A stretch of DNA of 64,000 nt from Silurus meridionalis (Eukaryota; Chordata; Actinopteri; Siluriformes; Siluridae): the NCBI RefSeq assembly GCF_014805685.1, contig NC_060901.1:26573905-26637904 (forward strand), in the 5' to 3' direction. Below the pieces are notes generated by a model. That model worked only from the letters and a program-made list of their open reading frames with translations, was not told the DNA's origin and did no database searches. Numbering within the stretch: the first letter of the stretch is position 1; the number at the start of each line of letters is the position of its first letter. This document shows positions 11,880-24,082 of this stretch, one piece after another. Made by a program: the position numbers and the translations under genes.

Positions 11880-12425
11880 CCAAGTGACTTTTCTACTAGT
11901 AGTCTCCTTCATCTCTCCTTCATCTCTCCCTTGTCTTCTGCTTATCTTCTGCTCATCTCTCCTTCTTCTCCCACTAGTCTTCTGCTCATCTCACCCTCAT
12001 TTCTTGCTCGTCTCATCTTTCTCATCTCGCATTCATCTCCCCCTCATATTCTGCTCATCTCTCCCTCATCTAGTGCTTGTATCTGCCTTAGCTCTCATTC
12101 ATATCTTCCTTGTCTTTTGCTCATCTTCTGCTCATCTCCCATTTAACTCTCCATTATCTTCTATTCATCTCCTGCTCATCTCTCCTTCATCTCTCCTTCT
12201 TCTCCCACTTGTCTTCTGCTCATCTCACCCTCATCTCTTGCTCGTCTCATCTTTCTCATCTCCCATTCATCTCTCCCTCATATTCTGCTCATCTCTCCCT
12301 CATCTAGTGCTTGTATCTCCCTTAGCTCTCATTCGTCTCTCCCTTGTCTTCTGCTCATCTTCTGCTCATCTCTTCCTCATCTTCTGCTTGTCTGTTCCTC
12401 ATCTCCTGTTCATCACAGCCTTTCC
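11880..12425 (+). repeat. Pyrimidine-rich minisatellite with ~234-bp higher-order unit
   Basis: Degenerate TCATCTCTCC-type repeats. A longer block beginning CCTTCTTCTCCCAC occurs at 11961 and again at 12195, 234 bp apart, and stays alignable for over 130 bp, so the array grew partly by duplicating a large unit. Overlapping S/L/H-rich frames (162 and 184 codons) are artefacts. Confidence 0.8.
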
Positions 12426-12828
12426 ATCACCCAGTTAGATCTTTGAAACCACACTGTTTTCTCACCACAGCGTTCTCACTCCGCCTGTGACATCTCGCAG
12501 ACTTGATAATGAATTCAGTGTTTGAAAGACGCGTTATTGAGGACACTGCGCCACGTGTTCCTTTAGCGGAGAAGGTGCGTGATGAGATCGCGTATCGGGG
12601 TGTAGATGTGTAACGAAGTCAGATCATAGAAAGGAGGAAGAGAGAAAGACAGGGGAGATGATTCCAAGCTGCTTTACAGGGTTTTGTGTCAGTCTTGTCA
12701 CATCAGTGGATTCGAATGCCAGAGCTGTCAATCGCCATTACTGGAGTTCTGAAAGCAATTGTGTCCTGTTACTGTTTATTCAGCAGACTGCAGTGACGAC
12801 GCAGAGAGCAGGAAAATCCCCCTGTATT
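12426..12828. other. Unassigned sequence left of the GATA/GACA array
   Basis: No gene or recognised repeat. Confidence 0.3.
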
Positions 12829-13499
<671 letters not shown>

Positions 13500-13537
13500 G
13501 TAATCACACATGTGTACTGCACTCAGTGTGTTAGAGT

Positions 13538-13665
13538 TACAGTGTGTGTGTGTTAGAGGTACAGTGTGTGTCAGAGGTACAGTGTGTGTGTGTTAGAGGT
13601 ACAGTGTGTGTGTGTGTTAGAGGTACAGTGTGTGTGTGTGTGTTAGAGGTACAGTGTGTGTGTTG
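13538..13665 (+). repeat. GTTAGAGGTACAGTG minisatellite
   Basis: Five or six units of GTTAGAGGTACAG followed by a (TG)n run of variable length, so the variation is nested: a minisatellite with an internal microsatellite. Confidence 0.85.
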
Positions 13666-14637
13666 AGAGAGCGCTCGTCTTTTCACGCCTTTGATTTCGT
13701 CTGGGTTCTTTAGAATCTCTGCTGTGTGATCGATGTGAGAGACGATCAATACAAACAGAATGTAAACTCACTGTGAAAGTGTGTGTGTGTGTGTGCGTGC
13801 GTGTGTGTTTGTGTTTGTATTTGGTACAGGAGAAGACACATTTTAATGTCAGAAGTTTGTGGACACTTATGACACATTTGGTGCTTGGACCCCAACATCA
13901 GGAAACCTACTGTAACCCCAAAATGGGCAAACTTACACTATATTGCCAAAAGTATTGGGACACCTGACCTTTCCTGCCACATGTGATTCTGCTCCACACT
14001 GTTAACACAAAGCTGGAAAATACCATATTTATGACCAGGTGTCCGCAAACATTTGGTCAGATAAGAATAACACTTTTTTATACCCCTAAAGATACACTAC
14101 AATGCAAAAATATGCTAACTACAGGAATAACACCCCTTTCGAACTTAGTGCTGTAGCTGACATGCTACATGCTAATTACTTCAATAATATTACGAATATT
14201 TCACAAACAAATAAACCTCATTTAAATAACACCCCATTTATTCTATAAGAAATATACAAGTCCTAAACATAGACACTGGAATGTCTCGTTAGGAACGCGC
14301 GTTTGTTCTGGAAGACCGAATTTCTGATTTTCAGCTTACTGTCCAGTCCATTCGTGTTTAACCCAAGCGTCCAGGGAAACGCAGAGAAGTTTCATCTGTG
14401 CTGCAGGAATTTAATGAGCTACAGCCTCGTGGTTCGAATCCGATCTTCAGTCTCATTAACGTCTGGAGTCTGAACCTCAGAGGAGAAGCAGGAGCTCAGA
14501 AAGTACGGGACATAAAAAAAAAAACACGTCATGAACGAAATACGGTGAGGGTAATGTGTGCACGAGAGCGCCAGAGCGACGAGGCTACGATTTATCATCA
14601 CCAATAATTTCACTACTTCACTAATTCACTACTTTCA
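13666..14637. other. Gene-free sequence with DNA-element termini
   Basis: Contains AGAAGTTTGTGGACAC at about 13850-13865, CACTATATTGCCAAAAG then TATTGGGACACCTGACC at about 13936-13970, and GACCAGGTGTCCGCAAAC at about 14033. These are termini of the dispersed MITE-like family. An isolated B-box-like GGTTCGAATCC lies at 14431 without a convincing A-box. A short (GT)n sits at 13780-13810. Confidence 0.45.
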
Positions 14638-14775
14638 CTACTTCACTAATTTCACTACTATCATGATAACATCATCACCATCATCATCATCATCATTCAT
14701 ACCACTATCATCACTATTATCATTATTATTTTCACCACCATCACCATCATCATTCATACCACTATCATCATCTTT

Positions 14776-14806
<31 letters not shown>

Positions 14807-14940
14807 CCAAAACCATCACCAATAATTTCACTACTATCATGATAATCATCATCACCATCACCATCACTATTATCATTATTATTTTCACCACCATCATCAC
14901 CATCATCACCATCATCATTCATACCACTATCATCATCTTT

Positions 14941-14974
<34 letters not shown>

Positions 14975-14994
14975 CCATCATCATTCATACCACT

Positions 14995-15041
<47 letters not shown>

Positions 15042-15063
15042 TCATACCACTATCATCATCTTT

Positions 15064-15095
<32 letters not shown>

Positions 15096-15183
15096 TCATA
15101 CCACTATCATCATCTTTATCATCATCATCATCATCATCATCACCATCATCATTCATACCACTATCATCATCTTTATCATCTTT

Positions 15184-15215
<32 letters not shown>
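14638..15215 (+). repeat. (ATC)n array with ~60-bp higher-order unit
   Basis: ATC repeats interrupted periodically by CATTCATACCACTATCATC and TTTATC segments. A near-identical larger block is repeated (about 14690-14840 and 14845-15000). The poly-Asp frame on the minus strand and the poly-Ile frame on the plus strand come from the triplet repeat. Confidence 0.9.
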
Positions 15216-15487
15216 GGTATTAGACCATATTACAGAAGACTCCATGTTCTGATCAGTGACTTCCTGACCTCCTGCTTGTGTAAACTCTGTGTGTCTCCTG
15301 TGTAGGAAATCTGTGTTTATTAAATCTAATTAGCTCTGAACAGAGAATGTAAATAAAATACTCAATAATGTGCTTTGACTTCATCACAAAGAGCCATGAA
15401 GATGAAATGACAGAATCCCAGCCTGATCCAGGTGTTCAGCTCTCTGACAGCTGCAGCTCACACATCTGTTCTTTCCAGCTGTTCAAA
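15216..15487. other. Unassigned sequence
   Basis: No coding signal or recognised repeat. Confidence 0.3.
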
Positions 15488-16105
15488 AATGGTTATTATT
15501 GGGAATTGTAAGGGTGATAATGGTTATAACTGTAATGGTGATAATGGTTATAAGGTAAATGGTGATAATGGTTATAATGGGAATTTTAATAGCATTTGTG
15601 GTTATAATTGAAATGGTAATTGTGTTAATGGCTATATTGGAAAATTGTACTGGGTTTTAATGATTTCAATGGGAGTTTGCAATTGTGTTAATGGTTATAA
15701 TGGGAATCTGTAATGGTGGTAATAGTTATAATGGAAATTATAATGGTGTTAATGGTTATAATAGGAATTATACTAGGTTGGAATGATTTCAATGGTAATT
15801 TGTAATAGTTCTAATAGTTATAATTGGAATCTCTAATGGTTTTAATGGTTATAATAAGATCCTATAATGGTGTTAATGATTATAAAAAGAATAATACTTG
15901 GTTTTGATGATTACAATGGGGATTTGTAATAGTTCTAAAGGTTATAATGGGAATTGTAATGGTGTTAATGGTTATAGTGGGAATTATACTGGGTTTTAAC
16001 GGTTACACTGGGAATTGTAATGATGTTAATGGTTATAATGGGAATAATACTAGATTTTGTTGATTACAATGGTAATTTGTAATGGTTTTGATGGTTCTAA
16101 CGGGT
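15488..16105 (+). repeat. Degenerate TAATGGTTATAATGGGAAT minisatellite
   Basis: A roughly 30-bp unit (GTTAATGGTTATAATGG, then GAATTGTAAT) repeats imperfectly for about 620 bp. The plus strand is almost devoid of C throughout, giving a strong strand asymmetry that ends sharply at about 16105. Confidence 0.8.
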
Positions 16106-17004
16106 TAACGGTCATGACAGCATTGTGGAGGTTCCCGTTAGAGGTGTGTAAAGTACGCTAGATTGATGAGGAAGCTCTCCCACGTGGTGTTCGATGAAAC
16201 GAAGCATAACTTCTCATTGGATTGAGTAATTGCACAAATCATGCTGGGTCTGTTTTTCCTCCCCCACTGTCAGACTGTGAATCCTCCCCATTACAGCGCC
16301 AGCCAGATACCATGAGGCATTATCAGGAAAGCAGTGACTCACACACACACACACATACACACTAAGAGGCATTACAAACCCGGGCTGTGATTCACAGAGT
16401 TCTGCAAGGTCTACTGGACGCCAGCTGGAATCACAAACCAATCTGTGATAAAGAGCTCTGAAGAAGCCTGAGGCATCATAATTATTCTCCAATCCGGGCT
16501 CCTGGCCGTGTGCTCCAGTCGAGCTCCTGCTGTGTAACATCTCCACCACGGTGCTGACAGCAGCACAATTACTAATCCCTGATCAATTTATTCCTCTGAG
16601 GAATTACGACATGACAGATGGCTGAATGCCAGTATGTGTGAATGGTAATTAAACAGCTGCCCTTTACCTTCGTTCAGACTTCATACCGACTGGCTTCTGA
16701 TGCCGCGTTTCCGTGGCGACAGTTGCCGCGTTGGCCTTGTCCAGGTGACGGACAGGTTGGATGAGAGAATGAAGAAAGAAAGTGACAGATCAGTTTGGGA
16801 CTCCTGACTCATTGGAAAAACACACACATGTGCCTGAAAACATGTCTCACTGACATTCACAAGGACAACCAGGTGCAGGTTCTGCCATTCAAACATCTGT
16901 CTCTCACAAAAAGGAGGCGTGGCCTTGGTACCTTTCAAGAATATCCAGGGAGGAGTGGCATATCTGTCTGTCAGAATGAGCCAGTCTGGTGTGGCCTCCG
17001 TAAC
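16106..17004. other. Gene-free, non-repetitive stretch
   Basis: Balanced composition and almost no simple sequence (one short CA run near 16340), in contrast with its flanks. The segments 16210-16330 and 16560-16670 are the best candidates here for conserved non-coding DNA, but conservation cannot be judged from one genome. Confidence 0.3.
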
Positions 17005-17800
17005 TGTCAGCCTTAATTAAGAACAGTTAAGTGGGTGTGGCCTCTAGACCTATAGGTGTATTATTTATATCTGTAGGTCTATGTTAAGTGGGCGTAGCCT
17101 TTAAATCTGCTAGTATTAGTTAAGTAGGTGTGGCCTCTATACATGTCACTCTTTGTAAAGTAGATGTGCCCTTTGTACCTTTAAGTCTGAGTTAAGTGGG
17201 CGTGGCCTTTATACCGGTCGTTCTCAGTAAAGTAGGCGTGGCCTCTATACCTGTTAATCTCAGTAAAGTTGGCATGGCCTTTATACCTGTCAGTCGTAGT
17301 AAAGTAGGCGTGGCCTCTATACCTGTCAGTCCTAGTAAAGTTGGTGTGGCCTCTATACCTGTCAGTCTCAGTAAAGTAGGCAGGGCCTTTATACCTGTCA
17401 GTCCTAGTAAAGTAGGTGTGGTCTCTATACCTGTTACGCCCTGTAAAGTAGATGTGGCCTCTATACCTGTCAGTTTCAGTAAAGTAGACATGGCCTCTAT
17501 ACCTGTCAGTCTTAGTAAAGTAGGTGTGGCCTCTATACCTGTCAATCTCAGTAAAGTGGGCGTGACCTCTATACCTTTCAGTCTTAGTTAAGAAGGCGTG
17601 GCCTCTGTACCTATCAGTGTTAGTTAAGTGGGTGTGGTTTTCCTATTAACCAGTCTTAGTTAAGTAGGCGTGGCCTATGTACCTGTCAGTCTTTGTTAAG
17701 TAGGTTTGTCCCTTTATGACTATCAGATTTTGTAAAGTGGGTGTGGCCTTTAAACTTGTCAGTCTAAGTTAAATAGACATGGCCTCCATACCTATCACTG
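17005..17800 (+). repeat. 36-bp minisatellite, GTGGCCTCTATACCTGTCAG
   Basis: About 20 units with consensus AGTAAAGTAGGCGTGG followed by CCTCTATACCTGTCAGTCTT. The centre (17196-17591) is in exact 36-bp register and therefore open on both strands: a 12-residue repeat resembling SKVGVASIPVSL on plus and GLTGIEATPTLL on minus. The edges lose register. Each unit carries GGCGTGGCC, a GC/CACCC-box-like core. Confidence 0.9.
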
Positions 17801-18640
17801 GCTGCTTTTTTTCTGCACAAGTTCTACAGGTGCTGCTGCTCATGTACTGGAGAAGAAAATAAAAGTGTAGCGTTTAAAAGCTGATGAATAGAAGTTGCCA
17901 GACAAACAGCAGATTGGCTCCTCTCAGTGTCTGTGAACTGGGAATGTGAGAATGACACAGTGTTGTCATGTGGTGCCAATTTTCTCCAAACAAATCGAAG
18001 AAGAAAGAAACGACATCTTGTACTTGTTTCCTATACGCTTGGAGTTGTTTACTCTACACAATGTTGACATAAAAATGACGGTGGCTGGGATCCAGGAACA
18101 AATCAGCAGGTTCCAATAACTTGCTGGCTTCACGGGTTTGTGAGATTTCATCAAAAGTTTTTTTTCTACTCAGCTGCAGCGAATAAACCTGGTGTCTTTT
18201 TAACTCATACAGGCTGATTTAAAAATCTTAATGGCAGCGTGTCGGATCGTATTTAAAGACTGGAACTGCACATTACCATCACAAATAAAGAGGAGGTTAA
18301 TGGAAACACATGGGCTTCTTCACCAGAAGGTTCCTTTGCGGTTCTTTGGATTGTTAGTGGGTTGTTACATTTCTAAACAGGTCCAACTTGGAACTCTTAA
18401 TGAAAGACAAACCTGCTGCTGTAGGATTTTATAAACAAGAGACGGATGAAAGTATGTTTCTCATCTCAGGAAGCATTTGCATTTGAACACGACTATTCCA
18501 GCCATTTCTGGTTCTTACTAAAACGGTTACCACAAACCTGGAAGCCCACAATTGTATAGGATGTCTTTAGGATTCCTACAAACACCCCAGTTAGCAGTTG
18601 TTAAAAGCAACTGATCCCACAAGGATCCCGATGCATCTAG
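17801..18640. other. Unassigned sequence
   Basis: No exon or recognised repeat. Open frames up to 67 codons show no domain. Confidence 0.3.
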
Positions 18641-18990
18641 AGATTGCTCCAGCTCCAGTTTCAGACCTTTAAAGAAAAAGATGCCGACTTTTCGAAGATC
18701 CCAAACCATCTAGAGATGTTCCAGCGCAAATGTTTTTTTTTAGGAGCTCCTGGTTCCACAACTCCACCTGACTGTAGAAGACTAAAAGGATTTTATTTAA
18801 TATCACACACTCCGTTGCTCATGATATTTCTCACTCTCTGTAATGTTTAATGGTTTATAATCTTAATGTTTTGATGAGGATGGGTTTAAGGTTGGTTCCT
18901 CTCAAGGTTTCTTCCTCATACCATCCTCCTTGCCCCACTCACCCCATGCTTGCTCAATGGGAATAAACACACATAATTCACTTATATTTA
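18641..18990 (+). mobile_element. Old L2 LINE 3'-UTR fragment
   Basis: Alignable by eye to the 3' untranslated part of the L2 copies at 49235-49680 and 63525-63960. Shared landmarks are AACCATCTAGAGATG, TTCTCACTCTCTGTAATG, GATGAGGATGGGTTTAAGG and CCTCTCAAGGTTTCTTCCTC. It is more diverged than those two copies, so older. No reverse transcriptase remains. Confidence 0.6.
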
Positions 18991-19257
18991 AATGTTGGTT
19001 CTATAATTTTATTAGCTACCTGTTTATATCTTATATCTATATATATATCTTTATATCTATATTAGATGTGCTTTTCCAGCTGAAACTTTGGGTTCTTTCA
19101 GAAACAATTATAGTCAATTTTTCATTCAGAAGTAAGTAGTTCTAAAACAGATTTCAAATCCATATCCGTTTCTGCCGATTTCATCATACTGCTGTTACTA
19201 TTTTTTGCTCCATTAGCCTTGTCGCATGGGTGGATAACTTAATGATGGGTTATAAAC
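18991..19257. other. Unassigned A/T-rich sequence
   Basis: A short TATATC-type low-complexity patch at 19028-19060. Nothing else. Confidence 0.3.
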
Positions 19258-20010
19258 TGAGAAGAATTGTTTCTGGGAGAAACTCTGGGATAAACTCTGG
19301 AATAGACTCTGGGGTATAGACTGAGATAGACTCTGGGATAAACTCTGGAATAGACTCTGGATTTGACTCTGGAATAGAATCTGGGATATAGACTGAGATA
19401 GACTCTGGGAGAAACTCTGGGATAAACTCAGGGATAGACTCTGAAATAGACTCTGGGATATAGACTGAGATACACTCTGGGATAAACTCAGGGATATACT
19501 CTGGAATAGACTCAGAGATATAGACTGAGATAGACTCTGGGAGAAGCTCTGGGATAAACTCTGGAATTTACTCTGGAATAAACTCTGGGATATAGACTAA
19601 GATAGACTCTGGGAGAAACTCTGAGACAAACTCCAGGACAAACTTTGCGTTAAACTCTGAAATAGTGTCTAGTTATGAATCTAGTAGGGACTCTATGGAT
19701 TCCAGAATAGACTCTGAAATAAACCTCAGGTTACTATCTGGGATAAACTTTAGGTCAGTCTATGGGATAGATTCATGGATAAACTTTGGAATATATTTTG
19801 GGATAGACTCTGAGTAATACTCTGGAATAAACTCCAGGGTAGACTTTGGTTTAGACTCTAGATAGACTCTGGATAGACTATGGTATAAACTCTGGATAGC
19901 CTTTGGCTAGACTCTAAGTTAAACTCTGGGTTAAACTCGTAGATTGACTCTGTGATAGACTCTGCAGTAGATGGGATAGACTCTTGAATAAACTCTGGAA
20001 TAGACCTGAA
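19258..20010 (+). repeat. Degenerate 12-bp ACTCTGGGATAG minisatellite
   Basis: About 60 imperfect units of ACTCTGG(G/A)ATAG/A, sometimes grouped with TATAGACTGAGATAG into longer sub-units (19311-19620). Divergence rises to the right, consistent with a decaying array. Confidence 0.85.
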
Positions 20011-20799
20011 TAAAAAGCTGAATGCAAGACTAAGTTTTGTGTTTTGAATTTTAATATAAAACCCATTGAATAAATGGAGTCAAACTAATTATTTAAAGGA
20101 TTGTGCATCACTGCAAACGACTGCGCATTTTACATACGCCATTGTTCTTCCCAGAATTGGAAAACAAAAAAACATTAAATTGTGTTTACATTTATAAAAA
20201 GCCCACAGACAACCTGTTATGAAACTCTTCTCAATATCGTCCTCATTTCAGGTCCCTAATCCTCGCAATGTGACGAAGACTGGATTTAGAGAAGCAGGCT
20301 GCTACTGGATCAGCAGCACCGAGGAGGATTGTGTCTGAGGATCCCCGTGTGGCTGAAATGAACAGACGGGCCTATTTTTATTGACTTATTATTTACAAGA
20401 AACGTAAGGGCATCTCCTCAGACGAGTGGATTAGCATACAAATAGGATCCAGCAGGGATCAAGAACTGTCACTCAAACAGAACGAAAGATTGGGGAAGGG
20501 ACTGATAGAACACGTCACATCACGACACACTCTTCAATTCTTTATCTTTCAAATTATAATCTCTGGTTGCTGTGGTCCGTTTCGTGTTTCCATCCTCACA
20601 ACACCACTCTGTGATACGGTGTGTGTGAAAACAAAGATAGAAAAGGACAAAGACGGAGCGAGGGATGAGTTCATTAGTTGTAGCCTTTTGTCTCATTGTC
20701 TGTTTATCTTTCTGGCTTGACTCATGATTATATTAATCTGTTTGTGAACCTCTGTTTTTAAAACTTGCCTGTTCAATACATCTATCAGAAAAGTAGAGA
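20011..20799. other. Unassigned sequence
   Basis: No exon or repeat recognised. The longest frame (76 codons at 20490) has no known domain. Confidence 0.3.
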
Positions 20800-21319
20800 A
20801 TATATGGATGGATGGATGGATGGATGGATGTAGGAGTAAAGAATTTAAATAATATATAAGAAATAAATGAATAAATCTAGATAAATGGCAGGTTTTAAGA
20901 TGTCAGGATAGATGGATGGATTGATAGATGGCCAGACAGACAGACAGATGGACAAACAGATGGATAGATGGATGGATTTACAGACTGATAGACAGAAAAA
21001 TAGAATGGATAGATATACAGGCAGACAGATGGATAGATGTATAGAAAGATGGACAGACAAATAGATGAATAGATGGATGGATAAACAGACAGACAGATGG
21101 ATTGATAGATCCACCTGTCTCTTTAATAGATAGATGGGCAAACAGATGGAGGATTAAATAGATGGTTGCACAGACAGATGAAAGATGGATGGATGGATGG
21201 ATGGATGCATGGATGGATGGATGGATGGATGGATGGATGGATAAATGCATATCAGACAGACAGGCAGATAAGATGGGCTTGACCCTGAAACACTGAGTTA
21301 GATGAGGTGTTAGTGAGAT

Positions 21320-21380
<61 letters not shown>
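20800..21380. repeat. (GGAT)n, GACA-type and (CA)n arrays
   Basis: GGAT at about 20803-20831 and 21186-21241, degenerate ATGGATAGA/CAGACAGA sequence between them, and CA at 21323-21380. Confidence 0.9.
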
Positions 21381-21381
<1 letters not shown>

Positions 21382-21899
21382 TTCGTTCTCTGTCCAGTGC
21401 ATATTTGTTCTGTGTGCTCGTGTCACGTTACTATGGGAACTGCAGAAGTGAGATTGGGATCTCCATGTCCATGTACGTTTCTTCTGGGGTCCCCAGTTTC
21501 ATCTCCACTCACACAAAACCCCACTTACTGATTTCCAGCTGTGGGGTTTTGTGTCCTGTTTTTGTGTCCTGCTAGGAGCCTCACTCACCAATCCATCCAT
21601 CATAATGGAGGGAAAAGAAAGATGTTAGAGGTCATTTAGAGGTGAGAATTCAGAGTATTATTATGCATTTGGTATTAAAGGGACAATGAATTTGTGTGCA
21701 GAAATCTTTAGAACTAAAGCAGTAACTTGTAAAGAAGCAAAGTGGGTGGGGCAAAGGTCTGACCAATCAGAAGACACAGTGCTTTTAAATTAGGGGTGGA
21801 GCTTGGAGTGTAAGTGGGCAGGGTTATATCACCTGAAAACCATGGTGAGGCTTCTGCTAAGAAACATGGAGACAAAGCAGTATGGACTGAGACATGGAG

Positions 21900-21900
<1 letters not shown>
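21381..21900. other. Unassigned sequence
   Basis: Includes two short repeats of a TTTTGTGTCCTG motif (21545 and 21560). No gene seen. Confidence 0.3.
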
Positions 21901-21961
<61 letters not shown>

Positions 21962-22369
21962 TTTCAAACTATATCAAAAGATGCTTCCGTACACAGACAC
22001 GGTGTTCCCTCACCGATTTGAAGGACCTGGCAGGTGCAGGTAATGAGCTCGTCTTCTCCAGGTACCTCTTCCAGGAGAAGTTCTCAGCACCAGAGTAACC
22101 TCCGGCGCCTACCATCGCGTCACACACAGGCGCACAAACTTTCTCTCTCTTTTTTTGTTTTACAGAAATCTGGGAAACATGTCATGGAGGAGAAATTGTT
22201 TATAGATTAATCAAATGCTGAGGCTCCTCCAGACATCTGCAGAACATCAGAAGAACATCAAAAAGCAGAAGATAAATCATACCAACAAACATAAAGTCAG
22301 AGTATTTACTGCATCTTTTCTTTCTGTCATTCATTCATCCACTCCATGGCACTCGGGTGTCTATCCTTT

Positions 22370-22437
<68 letters not shown>

Positions 22438-22553
22438 TTTTCGCAACACACCTACACCATCTCTAATAAACAGAAACGCACAGTACTATCTATATACGAT
22501 TGAGAAAAATGGGGAGTTAAGGGGAGGAAGGGAGGGAAAGAAGGACATAAGAA

Positions 22554-22608
<55 letters not shown>

Positions 22609-22675
22609 AGAATTCCTGAATGTAGAATTATCTTTCAATTAATTAGAAGAAAAACTAAGAGAAATTAAACATGAG

Positions 22676-22750
<75 letters not shown>

Positions 22751-22855
22751 GAAAGAAATTGGTTTACAATTGCGAGAACAAAACACAGCAGAATTAAAAG
22801 GAAATAAGAGAACAGACTCAGAAAGAGTAATAAATTACACATGGGAGAGAGAGTG

Positions 22856-22913
<58 letters not shown>

Positions 22914-23037
22914 CATTGTTAATTACTATAAGTAGTGTGTTATTGTTATCTGTGCTGTTTCTTTCACACGTCTGTATAATGACACTGACGTCAATAAAGC
23001 ATCAGACTAGAGGAATAAATTACAAGGAGAGAGAGAA

Positions 23038-23079
<42 letters not shown>
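21901..23079. repeat. (TG)n, (TTTC)n, (GA)n and (GAAA)n arrays
   Basis: TG at 21902-21960, TTTC at 22369-22438, GA at 22553-22604, GAAA at 22676-22758, GA at 22859-22911 and GA at 23043-23078. The non-repetitive part at 21961-22368 shows nothing recognisable. Confidence 0.9.
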
Positions 23080-23080
<1 letters not shown>

Positions 23081-24082
23081 TGTTATGCTTGTGAATAATT
23101 TAAGAGAACACATCTGTGGTAAGTTTGTGTCCTAATGGATACTATAGCACCACCTAGAGACTAAATCATGTCACACACCCACACAGAATAATACTCGGTA
23201 TTATTATACACGGTATTATACTGCACTAAACAGCACTGAATAATACTATCATATCCTATATTTATATTATACTGATTCATACAGTATTAGATTAGATTAG
23301 ATTATACCTTTACACCTTTATTCGTCCCACAGTCGGAAAATTTCTATGTTACAGCAACGAAGAAAAGAAATGTGCAAATATATAAAGTAGTTACACTTAA
23401 AAAAAAAAAAATATTGCAGTTAAAAATGGTGTTATTGCACAAACACTTCACTATAAATTATAATGTATTGTACACTACTGAACTACACTATATTATACAG
23501 AACTATACTAAATTTAACTAGAGTTCGGATCCTTTCTTTCTTTATTCAATTAGTTATCAGAAGGTGTGATGGTGTAGATATAGTGTGCAGATGTAGTGTC
23601 TCCTCCCTACTGTATTCTTTATGCAAATAAACCTTGATAGCTCTAATGTCAACAGGAGTATGCTTAAAGACAGCACAGTGTCGGGATTAGCTAAATCTCA
23701 GGGTCACCATGGGAACAGGAAATTAAATGACACAAACACAAAAAAACACTGGAATCTCAGTTCTGGCTGTTAAACTGTGCCTAAACAGGATTTTGTCGTT
23801 AATGATATATTTAATTCCATACGTTTTTCCGTACGACAAAAGATCAAGGCGGTCCTGCTAACACTCTTCGAAACGCATGCTAATACACTGAACAGCTTGT
23901 GCTAACATGACGTAGAAAAATAACTTTGCAGCCGCATTCTGTCCATGTCAGGCCCCCGGGTGTAGGATTTAATCCGGCTCAGGCTAAAACGTTTAAGCAA
24001 GTTGCTAATCCCATTAAAACCGCTGCTCACAGAAACACAGTTAGCATAACACCGCTTTGCTAACATTTTTTGCGGAAAGCGT
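23080..24082. other. Upstream region of TMEM244 with a retroposon tail
   Basis: An (ATTAG)n run at 23289-23309 precedes TTTATTCGTCCCACAGTCGG. This is the layout of a reverse-oriented LINE 3' end with its short tandem tail; the clade is not assigned. The rest presumably includes the TMEM244 promoter, but I see no clear TATA box or CpG island. Confidence 0.4.

Noticed and set aside
11658..12438. Overlapping 162- and 184-codon S/L/H-rich frames
   Set aside because: Pyrimidine-rich minisatellite; frames overlap and have no domain.
14425..14445. tRNA or SINE suggested by GGTTCGAATCC
   Set aside because: Isolated B-box-like match without an A-box at the right spacing.
14638..15156. 172-codon poly-Asp frame and the matching poly-Ile frame
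   Set aside because: Triplet-repeat artefact of the ATC array.
17192..17591. CRISPR-like regular repeat or repeat protein gene
   Set aside because: Units are contiguous without spacers in a vertebrate genome, and both strands are open only because the period is a multiple of three.
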